Source: Lachnospiraceae bacterium | GTDB taxonomy: Bacteria > Bacillota > Clostridia > Lachnospirales > Lachnospiraceae | Assembly (NCBI GenBank): GCA_017623675.1 | Contig: JAGAOO010000034.1 | Location: 1 to 56,701, forward strand | Direction of reading: 5' to 3' | Length of the DNA stretch: 56,701 nucleotides | Shown here: one piece after another, positions 1-9,100 of the stretch | How the letters are laid out: every line of letters starts with the position of its first letter | Numbering within the stretch: the first letter of the stretch is position 1 | The notes under the pieces: generated by a model | Database searches by the model: none | What the model was told of the DNA's origin: nothing | The model's input: the letters and a program-made list of their open reading frames with translations, nothing else | Program-made: the position numbers and the translations under genes

Positions 1-97
1 GTTCAAAAACGGTTATCTGTGCATGTTCATCTAATCTTCTAAGTCTGGTTGCTGCTGTTGCACCACCTGCAACTCCACCCACAATTACAACCTTCAT
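1..97 (-). CDS. FAD/NAD-dependent disulfide oxidoreductase, N-terminal fragment (CoA-disulfide reductase/NADH oxidase type)
   Basis: Only the first 32 codons lie in the window; the gene runs off the left edge. The product starts [20 protein letters not shown], a classic Rossmann dinucleotide-binding GxGxxG-type start seen in CoA-disulfide reductases and related NADH oxidases (GGVAGGA form). The ATG at 95-97 overlaps the stop of the upstream rhodanese gene by 4 bases (ATGA), so the two are probably translationally coupled. Together with thioredoxin and rhodanese this suggests a persulfide/thiol redox operon. The exact substrate cannot be told from this fragment. Confidence 0.75.
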   Translation of the reverse strand, partial: MKVVIVGGVAGGATAATRLRRLDEHAQITVFE

Positions 98-417
98 CCT
101 TTCACAACCTTTCCTCTGTAAGAACTAATACCTCCAATATTAGTAACATTTAAATATCCCATCTGTTTCAATGCAGATGTAGCACTACTGCTTCTTGCCC
201 CACTTTGGCAATATACAAACAAAGGTGTACTCTTATCTGTTATTTTTGCGAGAACTTTCTCTATCTGTTGAAGAGGAATGTTCTCACTATTCTCAATGTG
301 TCCGGATTCATATTCTTCCTTTGTTCTGACATCTAACAACACTGCCTTTTCTGTTTTCAGAAATTCCTGAACTCCTGCATTGATATCTGCTTGTTTAAAA
401 ACTCCAAAAATGCTCAT
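94..417 (-). CDS. Rhodanese-like domain protein (single domain)
   Basis: A 107-residue single-domain rhodanese. The catalytic loop is visible as [10 protein letters not shown] (C-x-S-G-x-R) about residue 70, after the typical [15 protein letters not shown] entry motif. Such proteins carry sulfane sulfur as a Cys persulfide in the cytoplasm. No signal peptide is seen. It overlaps the upstream thioredoxin stop by 4 bases and the downstream FAD oxidoreductase start by 4 bases, so the three genes form a tight operon. The combination is known in Firmicutes for handling persulfides or polysulfides; the exact role here is inferred. Confidence 0.88.
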   Translation of the reverse strand: MSIFGVFKQADINAGVQEFLKTEKAVLLDVRTKEEYESGHIENSENIPLQQIEKVLAKITDKSTPLFVYCQSGARSSSATSALKQMGYLNVTNIGGISSYRGKVVKG

Positions 418-725
418 TGTAACATCGCCTCCACTTCTGCCTTGGGTCTTGCACCAACAGCTTGTTTTACTACCTTTCCATCTTTAACAAGTACAATGGT
501 CGGAATACTCATCACTCCAAAGGCCTGCGATAATTCACCTTCCTCGTCCACATTTACTTTACCGACTTTTGCTTTTCCTTCGTACTCCTCTGCCAGCTGT
601 TCAATAATTGGTCCCATCATCCGGCATGGGCCACACCAAGGTGCCCAAAAATCAATCAGCACCGGGATATTGGATTTCATCACTTCGTTTTCAAAATTTT
701 CTTTTGTTATTTTTAATTCAGCCAT
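414..725 (-). CDS. trxA: Thioredoxin
   Basis: A 103-residue protein with the canonical redox motif WCGPC about residue 30 and the cis-proline region (SIPTIVLVKDG) about residue 75, matching thioredoxin length and layout. It acts in the cytoplasm in disulfide reduction. Its start has a good site (TTAGGAGGGC) seven bases upstream. It is the first gene of a three-gene operon with a rhodanese and an FAD disulfide oxidoreductase. It is probably a second, specialised thioredoxin rather than the housekeeping one, judged only from this context. Confidence 0.93.
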   Translation of the reverse strand: MAELKITKENFENEVMKSNIPVLIDFWAPWCGPCRMMGPIIEQLAEEYEGKAKVGKVNVDEEGELSQAFGVMSIPTIVLVKDGKVVKQAVGARPKAEVEAMLQ

Positions 726-780
726 TTGTTAGCCCTCCTAATTCTTTCAACGTTAGTAATCGTTCCTGATTTCTGACTAT

Positions 781-804
781 ATTATACACGTTAGGAGTTC
801 TCCT
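781..804 (-). promoter_or_regulatory. Promoter with small palindrome upstream of the thioredoxin operon
   Basis: On the minus strand a TATAAT -10 (plus 781-786) is preceded by a poor -35. An inverted repeat AGGAG-TT-CTCCT (793-804) sits in the spacer and near the -35. A weak -35 with a palindrome beside it fits activator control, and a Crp/Fnr gene lies immediately upstream. The link to that regulator is inference. Confidence 0.5.
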
Positions 805-822
805 TTCTGTGACTAAGTCTCA

Positions 823-1500
823 TTAGCCGACAATTTTTTTCAAACCTTCAAAATCTTTTATAAGAATCGCACCTCTATTAAGCTCTATTAGCTCATCTGA
901 AGCAAATTGTTTCAACATTCGTGCCACTACCTCTCTTGCTGAATTGACTTCTTTTGCAATGGCTTCCTGTGTCATTTGAATCTTCTTTTCTCCGGTTTTC
1001 TCATACACAGACAGTAAAAATCTTGCCATTCTCACATCAAATCCTGCAAACAATATTTCCTGCATCACCCATACCACGTCAGAGAATCTTTTCGTCGCAA
1101 GTTCATAGGCAAAACATCTCACGTAGATATTGCTATCCATCAGTTTTTGAACCATTCCGGAATGAATCGCCATAATCTCTGTCTCTTCTTCCGCTAGTAG
1201 CTGAACATCCAACGATATTCCTGTAATCACGCAGGACGCTGACATAATGCAGCATTCTCCACTTCCGATATGAAACAAAGTAATCTCTCGTCCCTCTTCA
1301 TTTGTGACATAAACTCTGATAGAACCCTTTTGTACATAAATCATTCCAAGACACGCATCTGTCATTCCGTAAATATAGGAATCTTTTTTGTAAACGCGTA
1401 AAATAGCACCACTTAACAGCTGTGTTTTCTCTTCATCCACAAGATTATTCCAAAAAGATATCTGCTTTATTACTTCACTAATATCCATCATTTTCACCAT
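823..1500 (-). CDS. Crp/Fnr-family transcriptional regulator
   Basis: A 225-residue protein with an N-terminal cyclic-nucleotide-binding-like beta-roll (about 20-130) and a C-terminal winged helix (about 150-220, MTQEAIAKEVNSAREVVARML, the E-x-x-S-R-E-x-V-x-R recognition-helix pattern). It has no N-terminal Fe-S cysteine cluster as in FNR. It does have a Cys group in the beta-roll (GECCIMSASC), which could sense redox or sulfur. It lies upstream of, and in the same orientation as, the thioredoxin-rhodanese-oxidoreductase operon, so it is the likely regulator. The effector is unknown. Confidence 0.87.
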   Translation of the reverse strand: MVKMMDISEVIKQISFWNNLVDEEKTQLLSGAILRVYKKDSYIYGMTDACLGMIYVQKGSIRVYVTNEEGREITLFHIGSGECCIMSASCVITGISLDVQLLAEEETEIMAIHSGMVQKLMDSNIYVRCFAYELATKRFSDVVWVMQEILFAGFDVRMARFLLSVYEKTGEKKIQMTQEAIAKEVNSAREVVARMLKQFASDELIELNRGAILIKDFEGLKKIVG

Positions 1501-1517
1501 CCAACCATTTGCATAAA

Positions 1518-2291
1518 TTAATGGCAGTTGTTACCGCAACCATGACTGCCACAGGTATGTTCACCTTCTCCATGCTCATGGTCATGATGATCACAACGTA
1601 CCTCCGGATTATATCCAAGTGTTCCATTAATCAAAGCAAGAACTGCTTTATCTGCATTACCGGACACTCCACCATAAAGCTTGATACCAGCTTCTGCAAG
1701 AGCCATCTGTGCTCCGCCTCCGATCCCACCACAGATCAGAACTTCAATGCCTGCCTCAGAAAGCAAACCAGCTAATGCTCCATGACCGCTTCCATTGGAA
1801 TCCACTATTTTTGCCTTTATAATCTCACCATTTTCCACTTCATATACCTTAAACTGCCTAGTATGTCCAAAGTGCTGAAAAATCTCTCCGTTTTCGTAAG
1901 TTACTGCTATCTTCATATCTTTCTGTCCTTTCGCTATTATATTTTTTTCTGAATTTTCTGCATATCGCCGGCATGGTCTTTCACAACAAGCTTTATGTTT
2001 TCCGCTACAGATTCTATAATTTCCGCCGGATATCACTAATTGTTTCCCATTCACAATACAGTCCGAAATTTTATATCTTGCTCTCTCATATATTTCTGTG
2101 ACTGTCGTGCGTGAAATATCCATAACTGCAGCGCATTGTTCATGATTTTGTTTTTCAAAGTCTACAAGCCTTATCACTTCATATTCATCTACAGAAAGAA
2201 CCACACTTTCCGGATTCGTAACTCCTTCAGGTTCAAAACATGAATATTCCGGTTCACTACAGACTCTTCTGCATCTTTTAGGTCTTGGCAT
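1518..2291 (-). CDS. DUF134 HTH domain fused to a NifX/NifB-like (dinitrogenase FeMo-cofactor) domain
   Basis: The first ~110 residues are a DUF134 DNA-binding domain (MPRPKRCRRVC start; LSVDEYEVIRLVDFEKQ; helix-turn-helix around TTVTEIYERARYKI). Residues ~125-230 are a NifX-type dinitrogenase iron-molybdenum cofactor domain (HFGHTRQFKVYEV; SGHGALAGLL; GGIGGGAQMAL). The tail is His/Cys-rich and could bind metal. I chose the ATG at 2289-2291 because GAGAGGTGAT lies 7 bases upstream; an in-frame start at 2315 has no better site. These fusions are common in anaerobic Firmicutes and bind Fe-S or Mo-containing cofactors by inference. It lies beside the Crp-like gene. Confidence 0.85.
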   Translation of the reverse strand: MPRPKRCRRVCSEPEYSCFEPEGVTNPESVVLSVDEYEVIRLVDFEKQNHEQCAAVMDISRTTVTEIYERARYKISDCIVNGKQLVISGGNYRICSGKHKACCERPCRRYAENSEKNIIAKGQKDMKIAVTYENGEIFQHFGHTRQFKVYEVENGEIIKAKIVDSNGSGHGALAGLLSEAGIEVLICGGIGGGAQMALAEAGIKLYGGVSGNADKAVLALINGTLGYNPEVRCDHHDHEHGEGEHTCGSHGCGNNCH

Positions 2292-2377
2292 TTTATCACC
2301 TCTCGTTTCCGACATATGTTGATTATAGCATAATATTTTATGTTTTTCAAATTTAAGAGTATCATATTAATAAGCAA

Positions 2378-2415
2378 AAAGTTGTCGTACTCTCAATTCA
2401 ATACGACAACTCCTC
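2378..2415 (-). terminator. Rho-independent terminator
   Basis: On the minus strand a 9-bp stem (GTTGTCGTA / TACGACAAC) is followed by CTTTTTG. It lies about 90 bases after the stop of the gene ending at 2499 and probably closes that transcript. Confidence 0.7.
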
Positions 2416-2435
2416 ACCACAAAGTCTCTACATCA

Positions 2436-2496
2436 CTATTTCAAAATAATCCTTTATCATCTCAAACGCCGAATCTGTTCCTTGGGGTATCAAACG
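2436..2496 (-). pseudogene. Remnant resembling the C-terminal part of the relaxase in element A
   Basis: The minus strand reads ..GTDSAFEMIKDYFEIVM, close to GTDAAFEMVKAYFETVGL in the relaxase encoded at 9751-11940. The DNA is also alike (about 80% over 50 bases versus 10113-10165). The reading frame is closed on both sides, so this is a fragment, not a gene. It marks old element DNA immediately right of the terminator at 2.4 kb. Confidence 0.55.
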
Positions 2497-2498
2497 AA

Positions 2499-3761
2499 TT
2501 ACAATTTCTTCTCCACCTTCTCCAATTCATCCAACAGCGCCGTTCTCCTTGGATATGTCTGCTTCAATTCCTCAATTAACGACTTAGCAGTATCATTCCC
2601 CTTCCATTTTATAAGCTGTGCAATCTGTTTCGTTACCTTCTTATAGTCTCGTCTGTCCTTTGCCTGAGCACAACTCTCACTTATTTCCTTATAACACAAC
2701 TCATAAACCTGCTCTGGATATTCCTTTACCAAATATTTTCCATAATAAAATAAATCATCTGGATTCTCCATTACATCTTCAAGCAATCTCTTCTTTTCAT
2801 TTTCAGCAACAAGAATACTGCGATAGCATACAGTTCGCTTACTGTCCTTTAATTCATGCAACAAGCGCTCATAATTCTCATCCCATGTACCACACTCAAT
2901 AAAAATCTGTTTCAAAACATCCCAGAACTTCTCATTTCCCATTAATAATAGCTTTTTCGCCTGTGCAATTTGCTTTTCAATATTGTCTGCTGTCTTGTAT
3001 ATGTCATATAATATATTATTCCAATCCACTGGATCACTTCTACGATAATGCCAAGCTTCTTCTTCATTTGCTTTCTCTAAACAAAATTTCTCTACTTCAT
3101 CGTAATTCTTGCTTTCCATAGCATCCTTAATAGCTATAATACGAAGCTCATCTATCCAAATATTCTGATATAGTTCGTCCTGTGTATTCTTTTCACCATA
3201 TATATGCCTATGTATAAGATATCTTACAATCAAATCTTTTTCTTTCTTGTATTCTGGAAAATAATCTTCCTGTGTATCTTCCAACAATCTATCCAAAGTC
3301 TTTTCGAATTTCTTTGCACTCTTTTCATCACAAAGGCAAATCCCGCATTTCAACAACTCATAACGCCAGTCAGTCCAACCATCAAATACTTTCTTCTTTG
3401 CCTCTTTTATAATCAATGCAAGTGCTTGATCCCGCATTTGTTTATCCTGTTTTTCAATTTCTTTTGTACATTTATCTACAAGTTCATATGTACACATGAT
3501 AACATCTGTAAGCATTCCTGAACTACTATCTGCATGAGATGCCAGTTTTACACCAGACACTAAGGTATATGTAGCAGCTTCAAGTGTAGCCATATAACCA
3601 CACATTTCTAAAGTCTCAGCACACATATCCAGGCAGTCTTTCATGTCCATACAAATATTATCGCAACTGCTCCAACCGATATATCCGCGATGAGTATTGC
3701 ATTTAATTGATGCAGCAATTGTGGTTTTCACTATTGGTATAATCTCTTCTGTAGGCAACAT
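2499..3761 (-). CDS. Hypothetical protein, helical repeat type (possibly the C-terminal region of a SWIM zinc-finger family protein)
   Basis: 420 residues, soluble, largely helical, rich in Lys/Glu and Cys. The first 70 residues hold a cluster of cysteines (GWSSCDNICMDMKDCLDMC, then EMCGY). The GYIGW..LDMCAETLEM pattern and the following helical repeats resemble the region after the SWIM zinc finger in SWIM-family proteins, but no SWIM motif (CxCx..CxH) is present. The start has a good site (GAAAGAGGTG). It probably shares a transcript with the UPF0158 gene 17 bases upstream. Function unknown. Confidence 0.6.
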   Translation of the reverse strand: MLPTEEIIPIVKTTIAASIKCNTHRGYIGWSSCDNICMDMKDCLDMCAETLEMCGYMATLEAATYTLVSGVKLASHADSSSGMLTDVIMCTYELVDKCTKEIEKQDKQMRDQALALIIKEAKKKVFDGWTDWRYELLKCGICLCDEKSAKKFEKTLDRLLEDTQEDYFPEYKKEKDLIVRYLIHRHIYGEKNTQDELYQNIWIDELRIIAIKDAMESKNYDEVEKFCLEKANEEEAWHYRRSDPVDWNNILYDIYKTADNIEKQIAQAKKLLLMGNEKFWDVLKQIFIECGTWDENYERLLHELKDSKRTVCYRSILVAENEKKRLLEDVMENPDDLFYYGKYLVKEYPEQVYELCYKEISESCAQAKDRRDYKKVTKQIAQLIKWKGNDTAKSLIEELKQTYPRRTALLDELEKVEKKL

Positions 3762-3778
3762 AGAAACACCTCTTTCTT

Positions 3779-4201
3779 TTATTCAGCAATATCAATCTTA
3801 TGTCTCTCACACCATTGCCTTGCTATTCTTTCATATGCACTATCCTTATAGGAATACCACTGTTGCTCCAGATTCAAGTCATACAATTTATCCTTAAATC
3901 TTCTAAAAGCTCCTCTTCCCTGAATTGCCCTTTCTAATACATCCCGATTCTTTCCCTCTGGAAGTTCATATATGAACTCTTCCATTATTCGATACTCGTT
4001 GATATCGTATTGTTCCGGTAATGGTATATAATCCTCGACAAATCCCTCACTGATATCTTCGAAGAGTTCCGGATCGTCCTCGCCATCCACCATTCCATCA
4101 AACAACATCAGAATCCTTTCGTTCTTAGTGTCATAATAGTATTCTGTTTCCATATCGGCAAATTCCATTGCCTCGATTATCTCTTCTAATTTTACTTTCA
4201 T
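3779..4201 (-). CDS. UPF0158 family protein
   Basis: 140 residues, acidic N-terminal half with a conserved start (VKLEEIIEAMEFADMETEYYYD) and a C-terminal RRFKDKLYDLNLEQQWYSYKD..ARQWCERHKI block, which match the UPF0158 family as I recall it. Family function is not established. It sits 17 bases before the 420-residue gene in the same orientation. Site TAAGAGGAT precedes the ATG. Confidence 0.72.
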   Translation of the reverse strand: MKVKLEEIIEAMEFADMETEYYYDTKNERILMLFDGMVDGEDDPELFEDISEGFVEDYIPLPEQYDINEYRIMEEFIYELPEGKNRDVLERAIQGRGAFRRFKDKLYDLNLEQQWYSYKDSAYERIARQWCERHKIDIAE

Positions 4202-4242
4202 CTTTTATCCTCTTAATCTTTTCTTCGACTTGTGGAACATTT

Positions 4243-4440
4243 TTATGATTCGGACATTGATTTGGACATTAATTCGGACATTATCTCATTTCTTTCAAAT
4301 CCATCTCTTATGTGAATAATTGTATTCAAATATGTTCTGTCCTCATCCATATCGAATTCCAGCTCCAGGAAACCATTCTGTCTAAGTTCCTGCAATATCT
4401 TAGGAATACTGTATTTACCAATGCCTCTTCTAATGCTTTA
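4243..4440 (-). pseudogene. Orphan C-terminal fragment of an AlbA/RecG-like ATP-binding protein
   Basis: The minus strand encodes about 60 residues (GIGKYSIPKILQELRQNGFL..EFDMDEDRTYLNTIIHIR), typical of the C-terminal end of AlbA_2/HATPase (RecG-like) proteins, ending in three short repeats MSELMSKSMSES-stop. There is no start of its own. It lies about 60 bases beyond the stop of an intact gene of the same broad family but does not match that gene's own C-terminus. It is either a remnant or an alternative 3' end. Confidence 0.6.
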
Positions 4441-4505
4441 TAAAGATAGTTATAAAACCTTTCCGCTTCTGCCTAACCTTGTACTTTTTCAACCTTCTGT
4501 TGTAT

Positions 4506-6032
4506 TTAATAATTATCTACTACACGATATACCGTATTATTCGTACTTCCCTCAGCTACCACAATCCCGGTAGCAGTAAGTAAACCTAGATATCTCCTAA
4601 CCGTTGCAGATGATTTACCACACGCACTTTCAGCCTCCTTTGGTGTCACAATACCATTTTCTTCTAATATTTCTATTATTGGTAAAACTTTATCAAAGTC
4701 CCTTTTAACTAAAACTTCGCTCAAAACTTCGCTCAAACTTCGCTCATTTTTTTGAGCGAAGTTTGTTTCTTCCTGTTTTTTTTCCTCCTTAACCATCTTC
4801 AAAACAAGTGTCACCTGATTAAGATTCGTATCCTCCATTAACTCCGGTTTTACCCAGCCTTCTTTCTCCCATGTATCAAGAATTGTAGGAAATCCCGAAC
4901 CGGCATTATCACCAAAACCAACTAATCTAAGCATTGTCTGCATATGCGGATTCCTTGATTTGGAATTGCCTCCACGGTAAATATCCTCTAGCGGCAGTTT
5001 CAATATTCCCGGATTCGTAAATTCAAATTCTTCCGACCTCTTGATTACCTTCAAAACCCCCGCATCCATCAGATAATCTGCATGAATAATCAGATTAACA
5101 AACGCCTCCCTTACTGCTTTATGCACCGGTGTCTCATCTATACGCTGTATACCCTCAAGCTTAAATGGTTTCTTCAAATCTTCTGTCAATTTCGGCGTAA
5201 CCTTTGTAAAGAAATTAAACAGATTGTTCTCCCAGGTCCCATCATAAGTAATTCGGTCATTCCAGCGAATATCTGCCGTTACTTCGCTCTCATTACGATA
5301 ATCCATAAACACATTATCGAATATTTCACGAATAGCCTGTCCCGTACCAAACATCATAAGTCCGGCAAGTGTAAGTCCCTCTACTCCCGTTCTTCTGTCT
5401 TTCCTGTAGCCGCCAAGCTTTTCAAGAAATGCTTTATCATCCAGAGAATTCCATACATGACCATCGTTTCTGATTTCAAAAATCTGACGATACTTTCGAA
5501 GTGTTTCCTTATCAATATCATCCATGGTGTAATATTCGATAATCATGTTATCATTGCCTTCGGGATTTTGATCTCGTATCATTCCCCTAACTTCATGCTC
5601 TGTTGCATGATAATCACCTTCATGATTTCTTTTATATGTTCCCTTATATGGATTTTCTCCAATATACACCGGACGCATATTAAAATCAGCTCTTGGCACA
5701 TGAATCACAATAAGACTGGTTCCATTTTCTTCAACGACATAAACATCTTCGTCTTTTAAAATGTTGACATTGACCTTGCTGCCGTTAATGGTATTCCAGA
5801 AATCTTCTTTTTGCTTCTCTGGATTATCAATGCCCTGTATAATAAATCTTTCTTCCGGATTTATTTTCGTCTTATCTTCCTTAACACCAAGGATAATGTA
5901 TCCACCTTTTGTATTAGCAAATGCAGAATATGACTCATACGCAGACTTTGGTACGTTGTTCTCTGCTTTTTTACACTCTACATCAACTTTTTCACCCTTG
6001 TAGATAAGTTGCTTTAATTCCTGCATATCCAT
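4506..6032 (-). CDS. AlbA_2/Schlafen-type ATP-binding protein (RecG-like transcriptional regulator family)
   Basis: 508 residues. Residues ~1-130 form an AlbA_2 (Schlafen AlbA) domain (E-C-K-K...AFANTKGGYIILGVKED). Residues ~295-400 match HATPase_c_4 (HKAVREAFVNLIIHADY with the N-box; GFGDNAGSGFPTI). A winged-helix tail follows (~445-500) after a short repeated stretch LSEVLSEVL. Family members are called RecG-like but lack helicase motors; regulator or defence roles are proposed. A good site (AGAAGGTG) precedes the ATG at 6032. Placed beside a restriction-modification gene, it looks like cargo of an accessory region. The orphan tail downstream is unusual. Confidence 0.82.
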   Translation of the reverse strand: MDMQELKQLIYKGEKVDVECKKAENNVPKSAYESYSAFANTKGGYIILGVKEDKTKINPEERFIIQGIDNPEKQKEDFWNTINGSKVNVNILKDEDVYVVEENGTSLIVIHVPRADFNMRPVYIGENPYKGTYKRNHEGDYHATEHEVRGMIRDQNPEGNDNMIIEYYTMDDIDKETLRKYRQIFEIRNDGHVWNSLDDKAFLEKLGGYRKDRRTGVEGLTLAGLMMFGTGQAIREIFDNVFMDYRNESEVTADIRWNDRITYDGTWENNLFNFFTKVTPKLTEDLKKPFKLEGIQRIDETPVHKAVREAFVNLIIHADYLMDAGVLKVIKRSEEFEFTNPGILKLPLEDIYRGGNSKSRNPHMQTMLRLVGFGDNAGSGFPTILDTWEKEGWVKPELMEDTNLNQVTLVLKMVKEEKKQEETNFAQKNERSLSEVLSEVLVKRDFDKVLPIIEILEENGIVTPKEAESACGKSSATVRRYLGLLTATGIVVAEGSTNNTVYRVVDNY

Positions 6033-6175
6033 TGCGGCACCTTCTTTCTATTGAACTTTTTTCTGTCTATAAAATAAATATCCTCTTAATAATAAAACGC
6101 ACTCACAATAACAATTGATTTATACATGTTCCATGAATTATAGGATTGTAAGTAAAGAACATTGCTTTTCAAAAC

Positions 6176-9100
6176 TCATATACTCAGTAACATTTTCCCT
6201 ACAATCTTTTCAATTGCATTCTCCACTTCTTCATTGGAGTTATCATTTTGAGCATTTTCATGTGCTAATTTAGACAATTCAACCAATTTTATATGCAATG
6301 AATTCTGCGGATCATAAGGCGGTATATTTATATTATCCAATATATGATTAGATTTAAACCAAGCTATATATGAATCAATAAATTTACCTACAATTTTGGA
6401 ATTAATTATCGCACATACATAATATGCCTCACTTTTATTCTCAAAAGGTATCATAACGTTGTTATGATCTGGTACAATTATTTTGCCATCTAACTTGCCT
6501 ACCACGCAAGCCTCCATTCCCTTTGCTGTCAAAGCTTTCCATATCACCTTATATGGCGCACTTGTATATTCTCCAATATTATATAATACATATTCTGGCA
6601 CATTTTGATTGGCATAATGTTTTAGATATGTTCCTCTAGTAGTAAGTATATTCAGAAAATCTTTTGAATGCTTATTAAATTTTTCATCATAAAAATATTT
6701 ATATAAATTCGGACTATTTTTACGCAATGTATCCCTAGAGATTGTTTTTTTCATCGATTCCTCATACGGAATTACTACATAATATGGTGTATTGTATTTC
6801 CATTTTTTCAAATCCTTACCTCTTACTAGCGGATATAAATATTTAGGCTCAATGGGTCCTTCAAATTGTGGTATTTTCTTTTTACTATTTTCTGGAGTAT
6901 TTCTAATTATATATTGTCCACGTACCTCGTTAATTTTCTGTACCCAGAAGATACCATTTGCACTCGTATCTACACCTTTTCTTGCCTCGTAGTCACTCTT
7001 ACCATACATACTTTTAAAAATATTAATTTCTTCATCACTTCCTATCATCCAAGCCGAATTATTCACTTCCGAATTAACAGGACATGCACGTAACGAAATA
7101 AAATCTATTTTTGTTAGTACCGATTCCAAACTATCCTCCGAATCGATTACTCCTCTGTCATTTTTACTCCATTTGTTATACACTACAGGATATTCTGTGT
7201 TTTCACCTTTCTTCATAATAATTACGGCTGTTTTATTACTTGCTCCAGATGATAAAAATGGTTCAACCTCAACATAATCATCAACTCTAAGAACTTTTAC
7301 TGGAATATCTTCCTTTATCATAAACTTTCTAAATCCCTCACCCCCACCATATGCTTGTAACAAATTTTGATTTATTATAAAAGCTATTTTCCCTTTTTCC
7401 TTTAAAAAATTATCCATTACAACATAGGTTAATAAAACAGAAATATCATCATGTGCATTTCCCAATCTTGCTTTTAATCCCTTGAAATCAAATATTTTAT
7501 AATCATACCAATACTTATGGATACTCTCTCTATAGTCTTCTGGTAATGTTTGCCAATTAATCCATGGTGGATTACCTATAATATAATCTACTTTCTTATG
7601 AAAAAGTGGAATAAACGCATTCTTTAACACTTGAATCCAAACTTCTAGTATATTTTTTGTTTTTAATTCATATATCTGTTCATATAATGTACAGATCAAT
7701 TCAATTAATTCAGAATCCCTATCTTTAATTTTCAAAAAATCCAACATCGCATCTATATCAAGCACATTCGAAATTCTTGCCTCATCTTTCATATAATCCA
7801 ATGCACTATATAAACATTTTTTGTCTTTGCATAACTCAAGTGGAATCTCGAACACACCAGCACGTGTCGCTATTTTTTTTACTTTATGATTCTGAACATT
7901 TTGTTCCAAAATAGTCAACATTGCATCACAATGATATATAGGAATTTCAATTTGTTCATTTGTACAATTCAACAAATCTCCCAATGCCAACAAATAGTTT
8001 GCTCTTGCCGTGATAACTGCCAACGGATTCAAATCAAAGCCATGAATATTATTAAGAATTGCTTCCAAAAGTTTCTCGGGTTCTAGATCTTTATTACATT
8101 CTATCGCATTTTTTATAGCAATATTAATAAATGTTCCAGATCCACAGGTAGGATCCAGTATACTTGCATCTATATTTCCATTAATTTCTGCATTTATATA
8201 TGTTTGCTGTGCTAACCAATCCGGACTATAATATTCCCCTAATGCATGACGAAGTGATTTTGGCATTAAATAATTATACAATTTTCTTAATAAATCCTGT
8301 GATCCATTGTCATCTAGATTAATAGTTTCTGCGAAATTGTACTCAGCAGTTTTTCTAAAAAATAATTTAACTAAACCATATATTTCATCATCCCATACGT
8401 CTAAATACCATGAGAAGAAATCATCTTCAATAAAATTATTTATCCCCAACGACCTAAATAACTGACCACTTTCAATTTGTGATATTTCACTATAAGTATT
8501 TTCCGATGTATCAAAATTAACTTGATAATTAATTTTAATTTTCATTCTTGTCTGATTTAACAATTGTGTCACCAGAAATTTTATTAGCATGGCATAATAT
8601 GTATGGATAGAGAATATCAAATAATCAATCTTAATGTCGTCATCTTCAATTGAATATGCAGTTGTTATTTCATTTATATCTAGCTTCAAGGTGTCTGAAT
8701 TATATCCCGACACTTCCTTAAACAAAGCTCTCCATTGACTGAATAAAAGATTCACTTTTTCGTTTTTAACATATAATAATTTATAGTAAAATGAATGTAT
8801 TATCTTTTTTGATAATTCAGAGGTGTAACCAAAATCTTCAACTAGATTTGAAACTGTCACCGCTCGTCCCTTAATATTTGAAGAAAACAATTTTTTAAAA
8901 AAAATTTCCAATGAACTAGCATTAATTCGATGTGGACTAGATACATACCAATCACTTGTAAGATAATATGTATAAATCACATATTTACCGTCAAATATAA
9001 TGCCTAGTATTCTTTCTTTATTTACTTTTTCTTTATTTGCATACCCTTCAATTTGCCGGTGCACTTCATCTATGTAATCAATGTTACTAGATTTCCTTGA

